Assembly (NCBI RefSeq): GCF_019175385.1
Contig: NC_083346.1
Span: 89,418,543 to 89,482,542, forward strand
Length of the DNA: 64,000 bases
Source of the DNA: Lycium barbarum
Taxonomy: Eukaryota > Streptophyta > Magnoliopsida > Solanales > Solanaceae
Direction: 5' to 3'
Position numbers and translations under genes: made by a program. Shown piece after piece: positions 11,301-24,188 of the stretch. Every line of letters begins with the position of its first letter. Position 1 is the first letter of the stretch. The notes beneath the pieces were generated by a model that did not search any database, was not told the DNA's origin, and saw only the letters and a list, made by a program, of their open reading frames with translations.

Positions 11301-12538
11301 TTTGTATGTCCCATATCCTCCTGAGTAAACTGATTTTGATAGAACTTTACTGCTTCATTTGCCATTTCCTCTTCATTGTCTAACCAGTTACCATCAAGAT
11401 CTTGAATCCTCTGAAATTGTAGCCTTTTCCTCCTACCTTTCACCAGATTATGAAAAAATCTGGTGTTTCCATCTCCCTCCACAAACCAATCAATCCCAGT
11501 TTTTTGTCTCCAATATTCCTCCTCACAGTGTAAGTACTCTTGGTGTTCAGCTTGGGATTGTTGAAGCACACTTCTATTCCCACTACTAGGACATTCTCCA
11601 AACAAATTTTCCTTAATTCTCACAATTTCCTCTCTAATTATCAGTTGCTTGAAGATATCCCCATCAATAGATCTACTCCATTGAGATAGCACCCCTTTCA
11701 TATGCTTCAACTTCAGCTTGAAATTGATAAAAGGATCTTCATGCATCCAGTTAGGCCAATTCTGCTCAACTGTGCCAAAGAAAGATTCGTGATCCACCCA
11801 AAACTTGAGAAATTTGAAAGGTCTGTGTTGATTCTGAGTAACTTCCCCATAAGTACATAATAATGGAGTATGGTCAGAACCAGTTCTAGCTAAATGCTCC
11901 ACCTCCAAATGAGCAAACCAGTTTTGTAACTCTGCATTCACCAGCATCCTATCGAATCTTTCAAAAATATAGTCATTAGTGGCTCTTCCATTCCACCAAG
12001 TGAAAGGACTGCCCTTGAATTGAATTTCCTCCAATTCACAAGAGTTGATACAAAAAGCAAAATCTTCAATATTTTGAGCAAGAATAGGTATCCCTCCTAT
12101 TTTATCTTCATCATTCAACACCACATTGAAGTCTCTTCCTATCATCCAAGGAAGTGACATATCATTTGCCAAGCTATAAATGCTATCCCATAGATGCAGT
12201 CTCTCCACCTCACTACATTTGGCATAAACTAAGGTAGTAACCAAACTTTTACCAGTATCATTAAAGACCAACTTTAGAGAAATTTGTTGCTCACTATTTG
12301 AAAGAACTTCCACCTCTATATTATCTGCTACAAAAAACCAGATCTTTCCATTGCAATTAGCTCCAGCCTGATTCATTTTCAGTCTTCTCCTATAATACTG
12401 CAAGTGCCTAACATATTGGAATGGTTCCATAAGTGCCACAAGGAAGAACTTATGATGTCTATGAAGCATTTGAACTCTTTGAAAAGCCTTTTGAGTCCTC
12501 ACTAACATGATATTCCAAATCAATGACTTTATCATCAT
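8388..12538 (-). pseudogene. LINE ORF2: endonuclease, reverse transcriptase, zf-RVT, RNase H
   Basis: ORF2 nicks the target and primes cDNA synthesis. One frame runs from 12538 to a TAA at 9640-9638. A second TAA follows at 9622-9620 in the same frame, which then continues to 9269; a frameshift leads into 9185-8388. Endonuclease: WNIMLVR, MEPFQ, GRDFNVVL, FDRMLVN and SDHTPLL keep the usual catalytic E, D, N and H residues. Reverse transcriptase (about residues 450-720): AFYDRV-type KAYDRVSW, GVKQGKPLSP and LAYADDTIIF with the YADD site intact. zf-RVT follows (FTVSSAWNL, WRMCKAKLP). The terminal RNase H reads NTNGTSRGNPG, where the family has an aspartate in TDG; the later acidic residues (CAEAVE, ETDSLA, VADFLAN) are kept. 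Intact size would be about 1380 residues. Confidence 0.92.
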
Positions 12539-12599
12539 TTACAATAGGCTTTAGCTGCAGATCTCTTTGGCACCACCCTGGTAGGCTGTTGTTTTTCTG

Positions 12600-14527
12600 C
12601 TAGTACAGTCTTTCCACTCTTCTTCTGACCCTTATTAGTGATAATTTTGGAGAAACTCCAACTGATTTCTGATTTCCCTTTCCAGTGCTTCCTTGTTCCA
12701 CCTCATTGATAGTCTCCACATCAAGACCAGGCTCATGACCTGGATCTTCTCCATCTTTAATCACATTATCATTAATGTTTTCCTTCAATAGACTAATGTG
12801 ATCATTAACAAGTTTGTGTGAAACCAAGTCATGTAAATTTCTCATAGGAGAACTCTTTTTTATTGACGACACCTTTCCACCAGTTTGACTAGATTCAACC
12901 CCTTCTATAGCCTCTACCTATTTCCCATCTGTAGATTTTAAAGGAAACCATTGTACTGATAAATCAACCTTCTTCTGTGATTGATCTGCATCTAGATTCT
13001 ATTAAGGAGATACCACTATATCAGTATCTTGATCTAGCAAATCACTCTCATTTTGTATAACCTGCTTAGATAAGTCCCTTTCATCAACTTCTCCATCCTC
13101 TAGTTTATCTTCCACTCTATCACCCCATTTAGAAGGGGATAGAGTTTTTCCATCTTCAGATGAATCTGAATTCCCCAGAACATCCATCATAACTTTATCT
13201 TCTTCATGAGATTTCAACATGTCAGTATTACAAGCACTTACTATAACTTGATCACCACAGTCCTGAACATCAACTGTACTGTCTTCGATAACCTTCCCCT
13301 CCACTTTATCCATCAGCTCATCAGCTTTTACACCATTTTCTGCAGTTTCTTTCTCACTCATATCTTTTCATTGAACAGAACAACAAATTTGTTTTGCATA
13401 GCTACTGATTCCAATCCTTCCTTATCAGCATCATTGGACTTTTCTCCCTTGTTACTACTCTATTATCTTTGACTGGATTGAATTTAATAGCATTCCCAAA
13501 CTCCTTTCCCCTTGTTAAAGATTTATCATGCTTAATCTTATTCCATGCACTCCCATCAGTCTTCAGGATAACCTCTCCATGTTCTTCTACTTTCTCATTC
13601 TCAACATTGTGACTACTTCTTAATTCAGGATGTAATATTCTACAACCCTCTTCATTATGCCCTTGTAATCTACACCTTTTACAATACTTAGGCAAAACAT
13701 CATATTGAATCTTAACATCCACATCCCTAATCTTTTTATTCTCCTTGTCACAATCTCCATAGTTACAGAATCAGGGAGTTCATCCATTAAGTCAACTAGA
13801 ACCTTAACCCTAGCACAACTAGGTCGAGTTTTATTGATAGTAGCCATGTCCAATTGTAGAGGTTTACCTACAGCATATGCCAATGTGAACAAAGATTCCC
13901 TAACAAATAAGGTAGGTAATAGATGTGGGAATGAAATCCAAGCCATAGCTTTCGTAGTTTCTTCTTCAACCTTAAAAGATGGATCATAAATCAAAGGCCT
14001 CATTGGATAGTAATATCCATCCTTGGAATGAATGTTATGAACACCTTTAGATGTCATAGTGATAAAATCTTCTAGTCTCTCCAATCGCATCAAAATAGGA
14101 CGATGCCTAAACAAACCAACCCTACAATCTCCTTTAATTCCACATTGTCTAGGAATTTGAGCTCTCAATTCTTCAAGTTCAGGCCAACCATGAGAAAACT
14201 TTCCCACCACTGCATAATCAAGTTCTTCAATGGAATTCATACGTAATACTTCATCCTCTGTCCAAGTAACCACTTTTTTCCATCTTTTGTTACTACAGGC
14301 TTGATCTCTATGGGTTGAACATCAACTTTGGCTGTGTGCATGGACAAATCCAACGGCTGCATGTTAACAAGATTGCCATACGTAAAGGTTTTGTATAAGG
14401 TTTTACTCATGTTCTCTACTATAGAAGGATTTGTATTCGTGGATGAGGGATTTAATGGAGGAAATTGAGATAAAGAAGCAATATCATGACCAACCACCAG
14501 GGGTGGTTGGCCGCCGGCCACCATCAT
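12600..14527 (-). pseudogene. LINE ORF1 (DUF4283 plus zinc knuckle), frameshifted
   Basis: ORF1 encodes the nucleic-acid-binding protein of plant LINEs, which packages the element RNA. It is now in pieces in three frames: 14527-14237, 14273-13620, 13722-13402, then 13361-13002 and 12872-12600 (the last two share a frame, separated by stops). The second piece is a DUF4283 domain ([30 protein letters not shown]). It is followed by a CCHC zinc knuckle, [14 protein letters not shown]. The C-terminal part is acidic and of low complexity, as usual in this family. At least three frameshifts mean no functional product. ORF2 follows after about 60 bases. Confidence 0.85.
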
Positions 14528-14590
14528 GACACCAGGGTTTACTCTCTATTAGGGTTTTGCATGGAGAGAGAAGAGAGGATTGACGCAAAT

Positions 14591-15023
14591 ATCGGAATTC
14601 TACCAAGTTAAAACAGCTTTAATTACTTACCAAAAATATATTTATCAATCATATTATGTTACTATAAATTTTGGAAAAAAGTAAGTCCACGTACATTTAA
14701 TTTCACTTGAATGACTTACTATTGAATTTATTTTGGTAAGCCTTTAAATTTTTGTTTAAATTTGATTTTCCAAGTCTGCCAAAATTTACTCAAGTTTCTA
14801 CTTAATAACAATGATGAGTAAGCAATATTTTCTTGTTATCTCGAATAACTATAATAACAATATACATCAATATATCAAAGATTAACAGGAAAAATAACTT
14901 ATATTGTGAGACTAATATACATGTTTAGTTAGATAAATATGTACACTTTATATTGGTGACAATGATTCCCAAGAACGTATTAAATTGCTCCATTCATAAC
15001 GGAGCGGGTCTTGGAGGAACTTG
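14591..15023. other. AT-rich spacer without recognisable features
   Basis: No ORF, repeat or motif that I can support. It is presumably old intergenic DNA between the LINE and the LTR cluster. Confidence 0.5.
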
Positions 15024-15587
15024 TATCGTCACGACCCAAATTCCCACCTAGGCCGTGGTGGAAGCCAACTCTAATCGGTAGGCGAACCAATGTAAAAGTA
15101 ACCACAGAAATTTTCAGAGAATCAAATAACATAAATTTTCAAAATTAATACGATGCGGAGTTCAACAATACAACTCCCGAGATCTGGTGTCACAATTCAT
15201 GAGCTACTAAGAATATCTCTCTCTCTCTCTCTCTCTCTCCCCTCGAAATTTAGGAATTACATCTATTTTTTCTCACAAAATTTTAAGACTTTCCCTGGAA
15301 AAATAAGAATCCTAAGGCCACTAATAAATTGCATAAAAAAACAAGACGACCCCCCACACGCTAAAAACCCTATGTGAAGTTTACACCGATCGAGAAACCA
15401 AAGTTAATCCACCAAAGAATTAGAGATATTGACTAGTTGAAGTGCTAAAAAAATGTACAAAGTTGAAGATTAACATTATTTTATGAGATATTATTTGTAT
15501 TTGAACTACTCCTCCTTGTATGCCTTTTGTAGGACAAAAGAAGCACCGTACCATTTTCCTGATGAAGGGCTTTTCATATTCTTCTAA
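15024..15587. mobile_element. LTR fragment related to the neighbouring gypsy LTRs
   Basis: Begins tcgtcacgacccaaattccc and contains cggtaggcgaaccaatg, the same order of motifs as the beginnings of the LTRs at 15588 and 21391 (tgtcacgaccc, ctcggtaggcgaaccc). It is cut off by the next LTR at 15588, so only about 560 bases remain. It includes a CT microsatellite at 15216-15239. Confidence 0.55.
15216..15239. repeat. (CT)n microsatellite
   Basis: Uninterrupted tc/ct dinucleotides, about 12 units. Confidence 0.95.
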
Positions 15588-15989
15588 TGTCACGACCCAA
15601 TTTCACTAAGTTGCGTGGGCAACTACCATTTCCCACCTCGGTAGGCGAACCCTTTCTTAAATCATCAATTCAAACCACAATAAAGTAAATAGAGCAGAAT
15701 AAGTAGAAGCCTGTGTCATAAGTAATCATAACTGCGGAATATAAATACAATCCCTAAGGAACTGGTCTGACTCGTACAAGAGCAACTAAGTAATGTCTAG
15801 AAAATACAAGTCTCCTATGCTAAACACATCTATCGAAGAAAATAAAGACAGGGATAGAGGAGTCTCCGGCAGCGACTCGTCAGATACCCTAGATACTTGC
15901 AAGCCAGGTCTCGAAAATTAGTCTCGGGAAGTTGAAGTGGAACCTATCTCAACCTCTACACCCCGAAAAGGAGTGTAGCAAGGTAGCAT

Positions 15990-16010
15990 CAGTACAAACA
16001 ACACGTACTG
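15990..16010 (-). promoter_or_regulatory. LTR inverted-repeat module CAGTAC-N9-GTACTG
   Basis: Perfect 6-base arms around a 9-base spacer, about 400 bases from the LTR 3' end. It corresponds in place and arms to the modules in the LTRs near 25940, 33890, 47580 and 50490; the TGACGTC tail is only partial here (gtactgatg). Confidence 0.5.
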
Positions 16011-16631
16011 AATAGGTATCATAGGCTGACAACAGTTAGTTAACATATATAAAGAAAGAGACTGAAGAATAGACATACTCACAATCAAGTATACACAACA
16101 CACAGTCCAAGAATAACAACTCAAGTACATCAGGATCAATAACTGAATCATAGCCTATGGTGAAACACCTAAACACAAGTCTTGCCAAGTTTCCCACGAT
16201 TCCTCAGAATAACCATAAACACTAGTACAACCAACAATGTCACTCCGTAACCTCAAGTCTGAACCTAGGAGAAAGTCTATACTCCTCGAATCCGTCAATT
16301 CCTAAATATATATTAATCAGGCACACTGAGATCTCAAACCAGTAACCAACTAGGAAGTAAATGATCACGAGCACCGTACAATACGATAAATAACCACACT
16401 CGAAATCTGATGTATGAGTGAATGAAATGAAATGTAATGTAATGCAATGCATGATACACACATGCTCTGAGAGGATGATATCCACGCCTCGACGGTCATG
16501 ATCCATGAGGGACCCGCATAGTCCATGTACTTGCTGCTACGCATATCCCGATCCAAGTCAGCGTCGCGGAACGTGCAACCCGGTCCAAAGTCAGTGTTGC
16601 GGTACGTGCAAGTGTTGCAGAACATGCAACC

Positions 16632-16633
<2 letters not shown>

Positions 16634-16717
<84 letters not shown>

Positions 16718-16728
16718 GTGTGTGTGTA
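16634..16728. repeat. (AT)n(GT)n microsatellite
   Basis: About 34 AT units followed by about 13 TG units within the LTR. The open frames across it that encode runs of Tyr-Ile or Thr-His are artefacts of the repeat. Confidence 0.97.
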
Positions 16729-18006
16729 TTTCTGCGCGCAACCCGATCCAAATATATGAGTATGAATGCATGCATGATATCAATGCCAACAAGAGTATAT
16801 CAATGACAACCGTGCCACACGTGGACACATATATCAATATCAAGATCAATAACAATTCCTTCCTCTGCACAAGTCTATAACCAATAATTAAGAGATACGG
16901 GTTCACAATCAAGAATAAGTCGCTAAGTATTCATATCACGGTATCATAAAAGATGAGAATGAGCACACTGCATAATATCTATGAATGATGACAACATGTT
17001 AAATCAATCGTGCCACTCATGGACACATATCACAATAACAGTCTCAATACCATAACTTTCCATTCCTTCCCAACAACATCAACACATGATAAAATACGAT
17101 CTCCAACTCATAAGGTAAATCACAAAACAACAAGTCTGGAATCACTCACGTGGCTACAAGCCAATAAATCACAACAAGGCAATAACCCAATAGAACACAA
17201 CGAGGCAATAAGCCATAGTCAACAATAATACCAACCTAAGTATTCCATCCCAACTTCATACCCGAAGGTGTACATGATTTCTCCAACAATCACTAACTCT
17301 ACATATGCTTCACTAACCGAAGTCTAACCAAAATGGTAAGCCGTAACCTACCTGGAATTTTGAACAGGAGCCACGAACCGTCAATCCTTTGCCTTGACCT
17401 TTCTTTGCATCTCCAAATACTCAACGTCTAACCATATTCGAATTCTACATTAGAAATCAAAAAGAAAAATACCCATATTGCTATACTTCAAATTTAGGTA
17501 TAATTCTAACTATGGAAAATGAGAAAACAGACACACAAGTAAAATAGGCAATTTGAAAGTGGAATAGGCGATACATGCTCTAGATAATCAGAACCTACTA
17601 ATCAATGGATAGATTAACTCAAGATTAAGCCAAATTCAGAATGAAAGTGAAACCGCCAATTTTGGGTAGGAACCCTAACTTTTTAATCCTCAAATTAATC
17701 ACTAATAATGGAAGAAGTACGCTTAACAACAATGAATTAATCAAATTCTACGGTTACACTAGTCAATTTCATCATCAATTCCATTTAAGAAGTCTAAAAC
17801 TCATTTCAAGAAATTATCATAAGAACCCATTGTTCTGCTTTATTTCTAAAGATTTCTAGCATGGATTAAGGATTAAGGAAGGTAAATAATGAAGTCTAAG
17901 GTTAAGGATCTTACCACAGTGAAGATTCAATTCTCAAGCTATCCAAATTGCCCAAAGTATGCTTAGAGAGTGATGAGAGAAGTGATAGGGTTTTAGGCTG
18001 CCCTAT

Positions 18007-18235
18007 CATCCGTTGCAGCGGTTCCACTATGGCGGGACTTAGCCTGCTATGGCGGCCCACACTAAAACTCACACAGTCGCTGTGGCGGCTCTCTTTTCCC
18101 TATCACGAGTCCGCCGCAGTAGATGGATAACCCCAAACTCCCCACAATCGCTATGGCAGTCGGTCCTTAGCTATAGCAGGACCGCTACCACGAGTCTGGT
18201 GCCACTACAGCGGCCACCAGACACCAGAAAATTCC
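18007..18235. repeat. GC-rich variable block in the LTR
   Basis: Imperfect repeats of the type gcggttccactatggcggg, tcgctgtggcggct and gctatagcaggaccgct. A related but different block lies in the LTR at about 23130-23215 (cttcagcggcagg, ctaaagcggtatcgctgcc). Confidence 0.5.
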
Positions 18236-18710
18236 TGGTTTTTTGCAAGTTTCAACCCGAAATCCGACTGTCTCTCAAGGCCCCATAGATAGAAAACAAA
18301 CATTCATACACACATAAAAACGCACTACAAACTCACCCGTAGCCTCAAAATTTCCAACGGAGGTCAATTTGACCAAGTCCTCCCCAATGGCCAAAAGCTA
18401 GCTTTCCAACCCAAGTTCCAAAATGCTCCCAAGTGTCTTAGGAACCGATCTGAGAATCACACCAAGTCATAAGCAGCCACCCGAACCTCTCGGAATTGAC
18501 AGATTTTCAAAAAAGGTCCATTTACCCAAAAGTCAACTTTGAGTAAAATATTTTTCACTTAAAGGCTCAAATTCTCACTAAAACTCACCTGATGACCTCG
18601 AAAATTATGCCACCTATCCCCGCGGGTTAAAATCGTACTAATAAGGCTCGGGAAAAGGTCAACAGGGTAAAAGGGTAAAATATACGATAACGACCGAATG
18701 GGTCGTTACA

Positions 18711-21390
18711 TCAGACACTAATTAAACAATCGTTCGTGCTTGAACAAAGAAAGAGAGTACGGAAGTTGACAGTAACCAATGAATCTTAAATGTAATAACA
18801 CGGAAGCCTCCACGGCACGAAGTTTGCCAAAATCACTGCCCGTTCATCTTATCAGTCAACTTCCTCTAATTTAGCTAAAGACCCAATTTCTATACTCGAG
18901 TCACTCTCACAACTGATCCCCGAACAAAAGAACTGCTTTGCTAGAATTCTATGATTCACTATAACCATACCTCTGTACTGGATCAATAGGTTCCACAAAC
19001 ATCCCTCAAAGCAACACGGACCTTTAGATATAGACACAATCATAGTCTGAACCAGTAAAATACACTGATCCCGCTAACCTTTCTTTCACCTCTCTAAAGT
19101 CGCTCCTCGCACCATGATTTGTTAGAAACACATAAACACAAGTTCGAACCCATGACTTACTCTTTCGAGCAAAAAATTCTTGCTTTATCGCAACAACTCT
19201 AAGCATTTCCATCAAACTGATCTTACTAATAGCTGACTTCGCCAGTTCCAAGTCTTCTTAAACCTCAAATCACGATACATGAAGCATTCCACTGGGTACC
19301 TCGCCAAGCCAAGTCCGTAGGAAATCATCTGATCACTCTAAAGACCTCTCGCAACAATATCACCTCCTCAAATCATTACCAAGTATTGATGAAACCATTA
19401 TATATGTCCAAATAGCTGCTCCCGATAAAATACCATTAAGTCCACACGCAAACCCTAATAAATCTTGGTAGACCTGTCATACCTCAAATCTGAACTGAAA
19501 CTTATTGAATCCGTGAAGGAGATTTACTAGGAACCCATAAGTCCCTCTGGGAATATAACCATTGTCCATCAAGCTCTAACCCAACAATCCTAGCTCGAAA
19601 TGAATGCACAACCCCTAAATACCACCAATAGCCACTCAAATTGACTCCAACTTTCCAAAACCAATCACAGTCCTACCACACATTTGTGGCTGCCAATTCT
19701 AATTTATTCCTCATGCATAATCAATCATGTTTGTCACCCTCGACTCCAAAAGCTGAGTCTTATCCAAGCTGTCAACTGAGTACCGAAGAACTACAACTTA
19801 TGTTTGCAACCTCCACTTTTCTCAACCTTTACCCGATACGCAAATCTGATACAACCACGAACTTGTTGACGCAAAAACCTATAGCCTCATATCATGACCT
19901 TTTAACCATGGAATCTCTCATTGTAACACCTCGATATGCCCGCAACAATTTTGAAGCATCAAATCTCGCAATCTCTTATGCCCACATAGCACAACTATTT
20001 TCTAGTCCTTAATACCCAATAGTGCTCACCCATGTTATCCAGTCAATAATACTTGCAACATAAACACTACCACAAATACAATCTCATCTCGAAAAATATT
20101 ACTCTAGCCCTCTCATAATAGGGATTTCCATAATTCCTTTCTCTTAAAACCATACTAATTCATCCACTGTAGAGTGTTACAAAGCTATCCAACGGTGTAC
20201 CACACAAGCCACTTCCCATAAACCTTAACATGTTGGTTATCTGAAATTTCCTTCTCACTAGTCGTCAATCACGAAACCTCACAGAAATTCATCATATCAC
20301 TTAGTCCATTTCTTTAGACTTTCTGGTTTAAGCTTACTCAACAATCATACCTCATCTGAATCATGCAAGACAACAACACCACTATCTAAACCGACACAAG
20401 TAATCCCAAAAGGCACCTCATTCTTACCAATTCTCAATCGATTATACCCTTTGTTGACTTTTTAATTTCCCAATTCCAATCAAATCACAATGACTGTCAC
20501 CGTAACCATTGCTCTAACCCACTCAATAGAATACCGTATAATCATAAGTCATGCAAACTAGCCGAGTCAATCCTGGAGATAGTAGTATGCCACACACTAC
20601 ACATACTAGAGTTCCCTTAACTCACTCAACTCTTAAATTGAATAATTTCTAAATCCGACGTATCACATACACAGTCCTACTAATATACCAAGGTGCCTTT
20701 GCTCAAATTCCCCTGTCTCAAATTCTGAAATGTTCTCCATAACTCGAATTTATTCAAACCTGATTATTGATTTACCACTTCGAACGTCCCAATTGTCGAA
20801 CCAGAACACCTCTAACCTTTCGCGTGATTATCCCTTTCATTCGATCAACTCAGCCGAGTAGTACACCAGTAGTAGCAGGAACCAGTCGAAACTTACACAT
20901 CAGGTAGAAGGCTCTCAACCCTAATCCAATATTAGATGCAACACCCGATAGCTCCTTGAGTATTAAAACGTCTCACTCATCCAACACTAAAGTCATTCGT
21001 ACTAGTCAACCACTAGCCCATGGCATAACCAAACATACCAACTCAATACTGACCCTTATCTCTATTCTACTAAGTATGACCACAACATAACTCTCAAATC
21101 AACTAGCTCTTGATTCCACAATATCTTTAGCATTCCTCTAACATGAAGACCTAGCGAACACACCCTTACTGAAATACCAGGACCACAACTACCAAATATC
21201 TTAAGTCTTCACTCGTCACAAGTAACCTTGCTTACCGATCTAGAATCGATAACCATTTTCCTGGAAGAACCCACAAACCACTACCACATAGTCACATCGA
21301 AGCCCAACTTATCTTTCACGGCCCAATACGAAATCCATTCTCGCACCATTTGTAACTTTATCCTGACAAACATGTCAGATACTAATTTTT
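18711..21390 (-). mobile_element. Non-coding internal region of a LARD-like element
   Basis: About 2.7 kb between two related LTRs, with no gag or pol homology in any frame; the short ORFs here have no family features. On the minus strand the base following the LTR end (21391) begins aaaaattagtatctgacatg, a degenerate version of the tRNA-iMet primer-binding context seen in gypsy-1 (tggtatcagagc; four of twelve positions differ). At the other end is a sequence like the pre-LTR segment of gypsy-2. Together these make a primer-binding site, non-coding interior and polypurine-side flank, the layout of a large retrotransposon derivative without genes. A coding element decayed beyond recognition is the alternative. 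Confidence 0.5.
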
Positions 21391-23706
21391 TGTCACGACC
21401 CAAATTCACTAAGTCACGCGGGCACCTACCTTTCCCACCTCGGTAAGAGAACCCTCATCCCAACAATCTTAAAGACATAAAATAATAAATAAACAAGCAA
21501 AAGAGATAGAAATATGTAAGTCCTACGATAATGATATAAGAAAATGCGGAAGTAAGATTAGCTAACATATATCAAGGCAATAAAGTAAGATAAACAGGTA
21601 AATCAACAAGCTATAAGTCAATTACAAGCCAGTAACCAAGTACATGTCATCACCTATGTTACAGTATCTAAACCTAAATGTGCCAAGTCTTAATATGTTC
21701 AATCTGAATCCGTATATCACAAGTACATCACAAGAACATCACAATAGAAGCTACAGTACAATTGCAATGCAATAACATATGAAGTGTGAATGCAATGTAT
21801 ATGCACCGTACATATGTTCTCCGATGATGGAAAATCACATCTCGACAATACAACACATGGGGAACCCGCGAAGTCCATGTACCCTCATGATTCTGACAAC
21901 AACCTCACCAATCGCTACCAACACTCATACCTCAATTTCAGGATAAACATCGGACATAGGTCCTCACATCACTCTTATCCAACTGAGCCCAGCTCATAAT
22001 AGTGTTTCCTTATATATCATCAATGTATCAACAGTATATCATGAAGGATGAGATTGCGTGCAATGTATGAGTTCAATGTCAATAATCAAATCAATATCAA
22101 AAGCGCCACACATGGGCACACTAACAATATCAATAAAAGGCTACACAATACGCCATAATAAAATCACTATCCTCGTCTCAAATGACAACAAGTAAGGTGC
22201 TACAATATCATAATCAAGATATATCAATAGTCACCAATATCTACTATCTCCACGTTGCATCGAGCTAACAACAATAGAACAAGATAAGTCACAATGCAAC
22301 GAGGTGGTTAACCCCCAAATCACACAATGGGCCCAACCTAAGACAATATCCAACTCAACTTCATACCCGAAGGTTTACATGCATTCTCCGACAATATCGT
22401 CTAAATATATGCTTCGCTAAATGAAGTCTCACCATAGGGTAAACCGTAACCTACCTGAAAGGCAGAACAACAAGGTCTCCAACAATCACACCTTAGTCTT
22501 CCCTATCCTTTGAGCCTCGAGATAATGAAAGTCTAAGAATATTCGAATTAAGAAATTAGAATCAAGAAGAACATTGATCAAACCCTACTTCTATTCAAGA
22601 CTCAATTCCCGACCTATGGAATGGGTTTTATGAACTAGAAGGGTGAAATTAGGAATCTAAATATTCCAACATGAAATTAAAGCTCTGAGTGATCAATTCC
22701 CATCAATATCAAGCTAGAATAACCAACAATTTACTCAAATTTGGATTCTAGGATAAAACCCCAATTTTGGGTGTAAACCGTAACTTTCTATTCCATAAAT
22801 TAGCCACAAATTAGGACGAAATTATGCATCAATTCCATACTTAAAGAATCTAACCCAACTAATAAATCAAGATTACAAAGCCTAGAAGAAGAACTCATTG
22901 AACCCTCTTTTAATTCTTGAACTCTTAGTGAACTAGCATGATAATGGAATCCTAAGGTGATAATGAAATCTTGGAGTAGGATGGAAGATAACAGGACTTA
23001 CCACCAAGATTTTCCCCCAAGGATCACCTTGAAATGCTCCCAATAACTCAGCTTTCAGAATAGCAATGAATGAGGGACTTATGGCTTTTAACACTTCATT
23101 TAATGAAATTAACTGCATGTCACCTGCTTCCGCGACCACTATACCACTTCAGCGGCAGGGTGACCACTAAAGCGGTATCGCTGCCGCAATGCTGGTGCCA
23201 CCAAAGCTGGCACCAGACACCAAAAATCCCAAGTTTTTCACACTCTCAACCCGAATTTCCAACTACCTCCTGAGGTCATCTGCTCACATACCTAATATGC
23301 AGACATACATGAAAACACGTCATGAACGCACTCGTAGCCTCCAAATTCCCAACGGAGGTCTCGTTGATCGAGCCAACCCCCGATACCTCAATATCAACTT
23401 CCCAACCCAAGTCTCAAAATGTACCCGAGTGCATTAAGAACCAAACCAAATATATCAATAAGTTCTAAAAGACCATCTGGACCTCTCAGAATAGGCGAAT
23501 TTTCAAAAAAGGTCTGTTTACTCAAAAGTCAACTTGGAGTCAACTCTTTTTCGCTTAAAGGACATTTTTCCCAAAAGTCACCCAAATCACATCCAACCAC
23601 CTTAGGAAACGTGTCAAGGGTCCTCTCGGGTCAAATGTGAGCTAAACAAGCTCGGGGAAGGGTCAAAAGTGTCGGAGAGACTATAACGACCATACAGTTC
23701 GTTACA
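21391..23706 (-). mobile_element. Gypsy LTR shared by gypsy-2 (as 3' LTR) and the non-coding unit
   Basis: Plus-strand ends TGTCACGACCC at 21391 and TTCGTTACA at 23706 (2316 bases). The minus-strand pol of gypsy-2 ends right at its edge, with the usual short segment cgaggacgagcgatggttt between, so it is the 3' LTR of gypsy-2. On its other side is a primer-binding-like sequence leading into 18711-21390, so it also stands where the 5' LTR of that unit should be. Confidence 0.8.
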
Positions 23707-24188
23707 TCAGATACCAATTAAACCATCGCTCGTCCTCGAGCGACGAAAAGAGAAGAATGAAAAAAATACCTGAATTGGAAAATAAATAAGGACATCGGCT
23801 ACGCATGTATGACTCAGTCTCCCAAGTGGCCTTCTCAACAAGACGATACTTCCATTGCACCTTCACAGAAGCAATCTTCTTAGACCTCAACATTCGAACT
23901 TGCCTATCCAAAATCGCAATAGGCTTCTCCTCATAAGTCAAATTCTCATCAAGCAATACTGAGTCCCAACGAACTACATAAGTACCATCGGCATGATACT
24001 TCTTCAGCATAGACACATGGAAAACTGGAAGAACCCCCGCCAATCTTGGCAGCAAGGCCAACTCATAAGCAACATCGTCCACACAGTCAAGAATATCAAA
24101 TGGCCCAATATATCTCAAACTCAACTTGTCTGTCTTCCCAAACCCCATAACACCCTTCATGGGTCAAATATTCAATAGAACTCGATCA
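23702..24188 (-). pseudogene. gypsy-2 pol C-terminus (integrase end, chromodomain-like)
   Basis: The open frame 24160-23702 encodes the last part of a chromovirus polyprotein: MKGVMGFGKTDKLSLRYIG, then VLPVFHVSMLKKYHADG, then a chromodomain-like end (ASVKVQWKYRLVEKATWE, RSRCPYLF). It is the continuation of the minus-strand gag-pol at 36458 to about 40866, separated from it by the gypsy-1 insertion at 24194-36452. Such C-terminal domains in the family guide integration to chromatin. The frame is open to its natural end, but the rest of pol is badly broken. Confidence 0.88.

Larger units (their letters stand above)
7977..14590 (-). mobile_element. L1-type LINE, near full length, decayed
   Basis: A minus-strand non-LTR retrotransposon with ORF1 (14527-12600) and ORF2 (12538-8388). 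The 5' leader (about 14590-14528) holds the sequence tctcttctctctcc. The 3' untranslated region runs from 8387 to 7977 and ends abruptly at the CACTA-type terminus. No poly(A) tail, seen as a T-run on the plus strand, is found there. Target duplications could not be identified, and the 5' boundary is approximate. Losing the 3' end while keeping the 5' end is the reverse of usual LINE truncation, which supports a later insertion or deletion at 7976/7977. Confidence 0.8.
15588..18710 (-). mobile_element. Gypsy-type LTR (3' LTR of a minus-strand non-coding element)
   Basis: Plus-strand ends TGTCACGACCC at 15588 and GGTCGTTACA at 18710; read on the minus strand it is TGTAACGACC...GGGTCGTGACA with TG/CA ends. 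It shares these termini and much of its order with 21391-23706 but is about 0.8 kb longer, partly through an (AT)n(TG)n tract. Just outside 18710 the sequence tcagacactaattaaac matches the sequence just outside the LTR at 23706 (tcagataccaattaaac), as expected next to a 3' LTR in this group. The 5 bp to the left are tctaa; no duplicate can be tested because the right end is shared with another element. Confidence 0.75.

Noticed and set aside
13206..13989. Plus-strand ORFs opposite LINE ORF1
   Set aside because: Antisense shadows of the broken ORF1.
16365..16912. ORFs rich in Tyr-Ile or Thr-His
   Set aside because: They are translations of the (AT)n(TG)n microsatellite.
19641..20012. 123-codon ORF on the plus strand
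   Set aside because: No domain, and it lies antisense within a non-coding LTR-unit interior; length is within chance for this composition.
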